Below, one piece after another: positions 63,456-64,000 of a stretch of 64,000 nt of DNA; within the stretch, counting starts at the first letter, position 1; every line of letters begins with the position of its first letter. The stretch comes from Smittia aterrima (taxonomy: Eukaryota > Arthropoda > Insecta > Diptera > Chironomidae). The position numbers and the translations under genes are program-made. The notes under the pieces are model-generated. The model was not told the DNA's origin. It ran no database searches and was given only the letters and a program-made list of their open reading frames with translations. The DNA is taken from the NCBI GenBank assembly GCA_033063855.1, contig CP093831.1, positions 16,678,001 to 16,742,000 of the forward strand, written 5' to 3'.

Positions 63456-64000
63456 ATGAACTCGAAAGGGACTGATGAATTAACAATCTTCCAAGGAGGT
63501 CCCTCAATTCATGTTGATAACAATCAACAACGAATCGAAGAGGAAGAGGCAGCGCAAGACCAACTTCGCCGGCACGATGAGGTAAACAAGCGTCAGATTT
63601 GAATTTCACCAAATAAATTTATTTAAACGCTTCTCATTTTAGCTTAATCATGAGCTCCAAGATGCTTTCGATGATTTGGAACATGACGAAGACGATGAAT
63701 CTGTTAATTACACAAAGAATTCGCATGGAAACGCATTCACAAGTTTCAGTCGAATTCCTGTTCATCAAAAACAAAATTCCTTCCATCTCCGAGATGAGGA
63801 GACTCACCGAAAGAATAATTTAGAATCGAAAACTCGTGAGATTGAATTTGTCACGAATCAACTTGTGAAACTACGAGAGGAACATAAGAAAGTGGTCGCT
63901 GAATATGAAAAGCGTTTAATGATTGCTGAGTCAGAAAAGGAGCGAGCTCTGATGACAAGGAAAGAGACACATCAACTTTTGGTTGAAAACAAAGGAAGGT
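63456..64000 (+). CDS. Coiled-coil protein, 5' part, cut by the window edge
   Basis: Exon 1 (63456-63581, 42 codons, phase 0) starts MNSKGTDELTIFQGGPSIHV and ends at GAG|GTAAAC. Exon 2 starts at 63643 after TTCTCATTTTAG and remains open to the edge. The sequence has an acidic patch (DAFDDLEHDEDDE), a Ser/Asn-rich stretch, then a clear Glu/Lys/Leu coiled coil from about residue 95 (LVKLREEHKKVVAEYEKRL). The short N-terminal FQG motif with acidic DDLE segment followed by coiled coil recalls the centriolar scaffold Asterless/CEP152, but this rests on an impression of the N-terminus only. Golgins and other coiled-coil proteins are alternatives. The gene itself is well supported; its identity is not. 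Confidence 0.7.

Overview
This is a window of eukaryotic nuclear DNA, almost certainly from an insect and most likely a dipteran. Genes are split by short GT-AG introns (mostly about 55-100 bp), intergenic DNA is AT-rich, and poly(A) signals are AATAAA. The protein content is animal: an odd-paired/ZIC zinc-finger factor, SAFB, PRPF40, a TAF6-like SAGA subunit, RabGGTase beta, GMPPB, TMEM256 and TRIP12. The short introns and the fly-like start of Odd-paired suggest a nematoceran (midge or mosquito-like) fly, but the species cannot be fixed from the sequence.

Layout. Positions 1 to about 36.5 kb are a developmental-gene landscape. The only protein-coding exon I can support there is the first coding exon of odd-paired (opa), minus strand, 14909-15983. 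It stops at a splice donor directly after zinc finger 3. Fingers 4-5 are not found anywhere downstream, so 1-14908 is best read as part of a giant intron. The 20 kb upstream of opa (15984-36525) has no credible gene. It carries many homeodomain/Hox-Exd-like motifs and one tRNA-like fragment, and is probably cis-regulatory DNA.

Positions 36.5-60.4 kb are a dense housekeeping block. In order: Saf-B-like (minus), a four-RRM TDP-43-like protein (plus), PRPF40 (minus), TAF6-like/SAF6 (plus), a small unrecognised gene (plus), RabGGTase beta (minus), GMPPB (plus), TMEM256-like (plus), a possible 41-residue ORF (minus) and TRIP12/ctrip (minus). Three pairs are head-to-head with 160-225 bp between start codons: Saf-B with the RRM gene, PRPF40 with TAF6L, and RabGGTB with GMPPB. 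Two pairs are tail-to-tail with adjoining or overlapping poly(A) signals. For every multi-exon gene that lies wholly inside the window I joined exons by hand; all junction phases match and total lengths are multiples of three.

Positions 60.4-63.4 kb are non-coding. The window ends inside the 5' part of a coiled-coil gene (63456 to the edge) that may be asterless/CEP152-like.

The block is functionally mixed: nuclear RNA processing and chromatin (Saf-B, RRM protein, PRPF40, TAF6L), ubiquitin ligation (TRIP12), Rab prenylation and GDP-mannose synthesis. Shared promoters, not a shared pathway, seem to explain the arrangement. The most unusual items are the four-RRM TDP-43-like gene, the unrecognised gene placed 65 bp behind TAF6L, a 57-bp in-frame intron-like segment inside TAF6L, the triplicated N-terminal motif of Odd-paired, and the long Saf-B intron with inverted-repeat arms.
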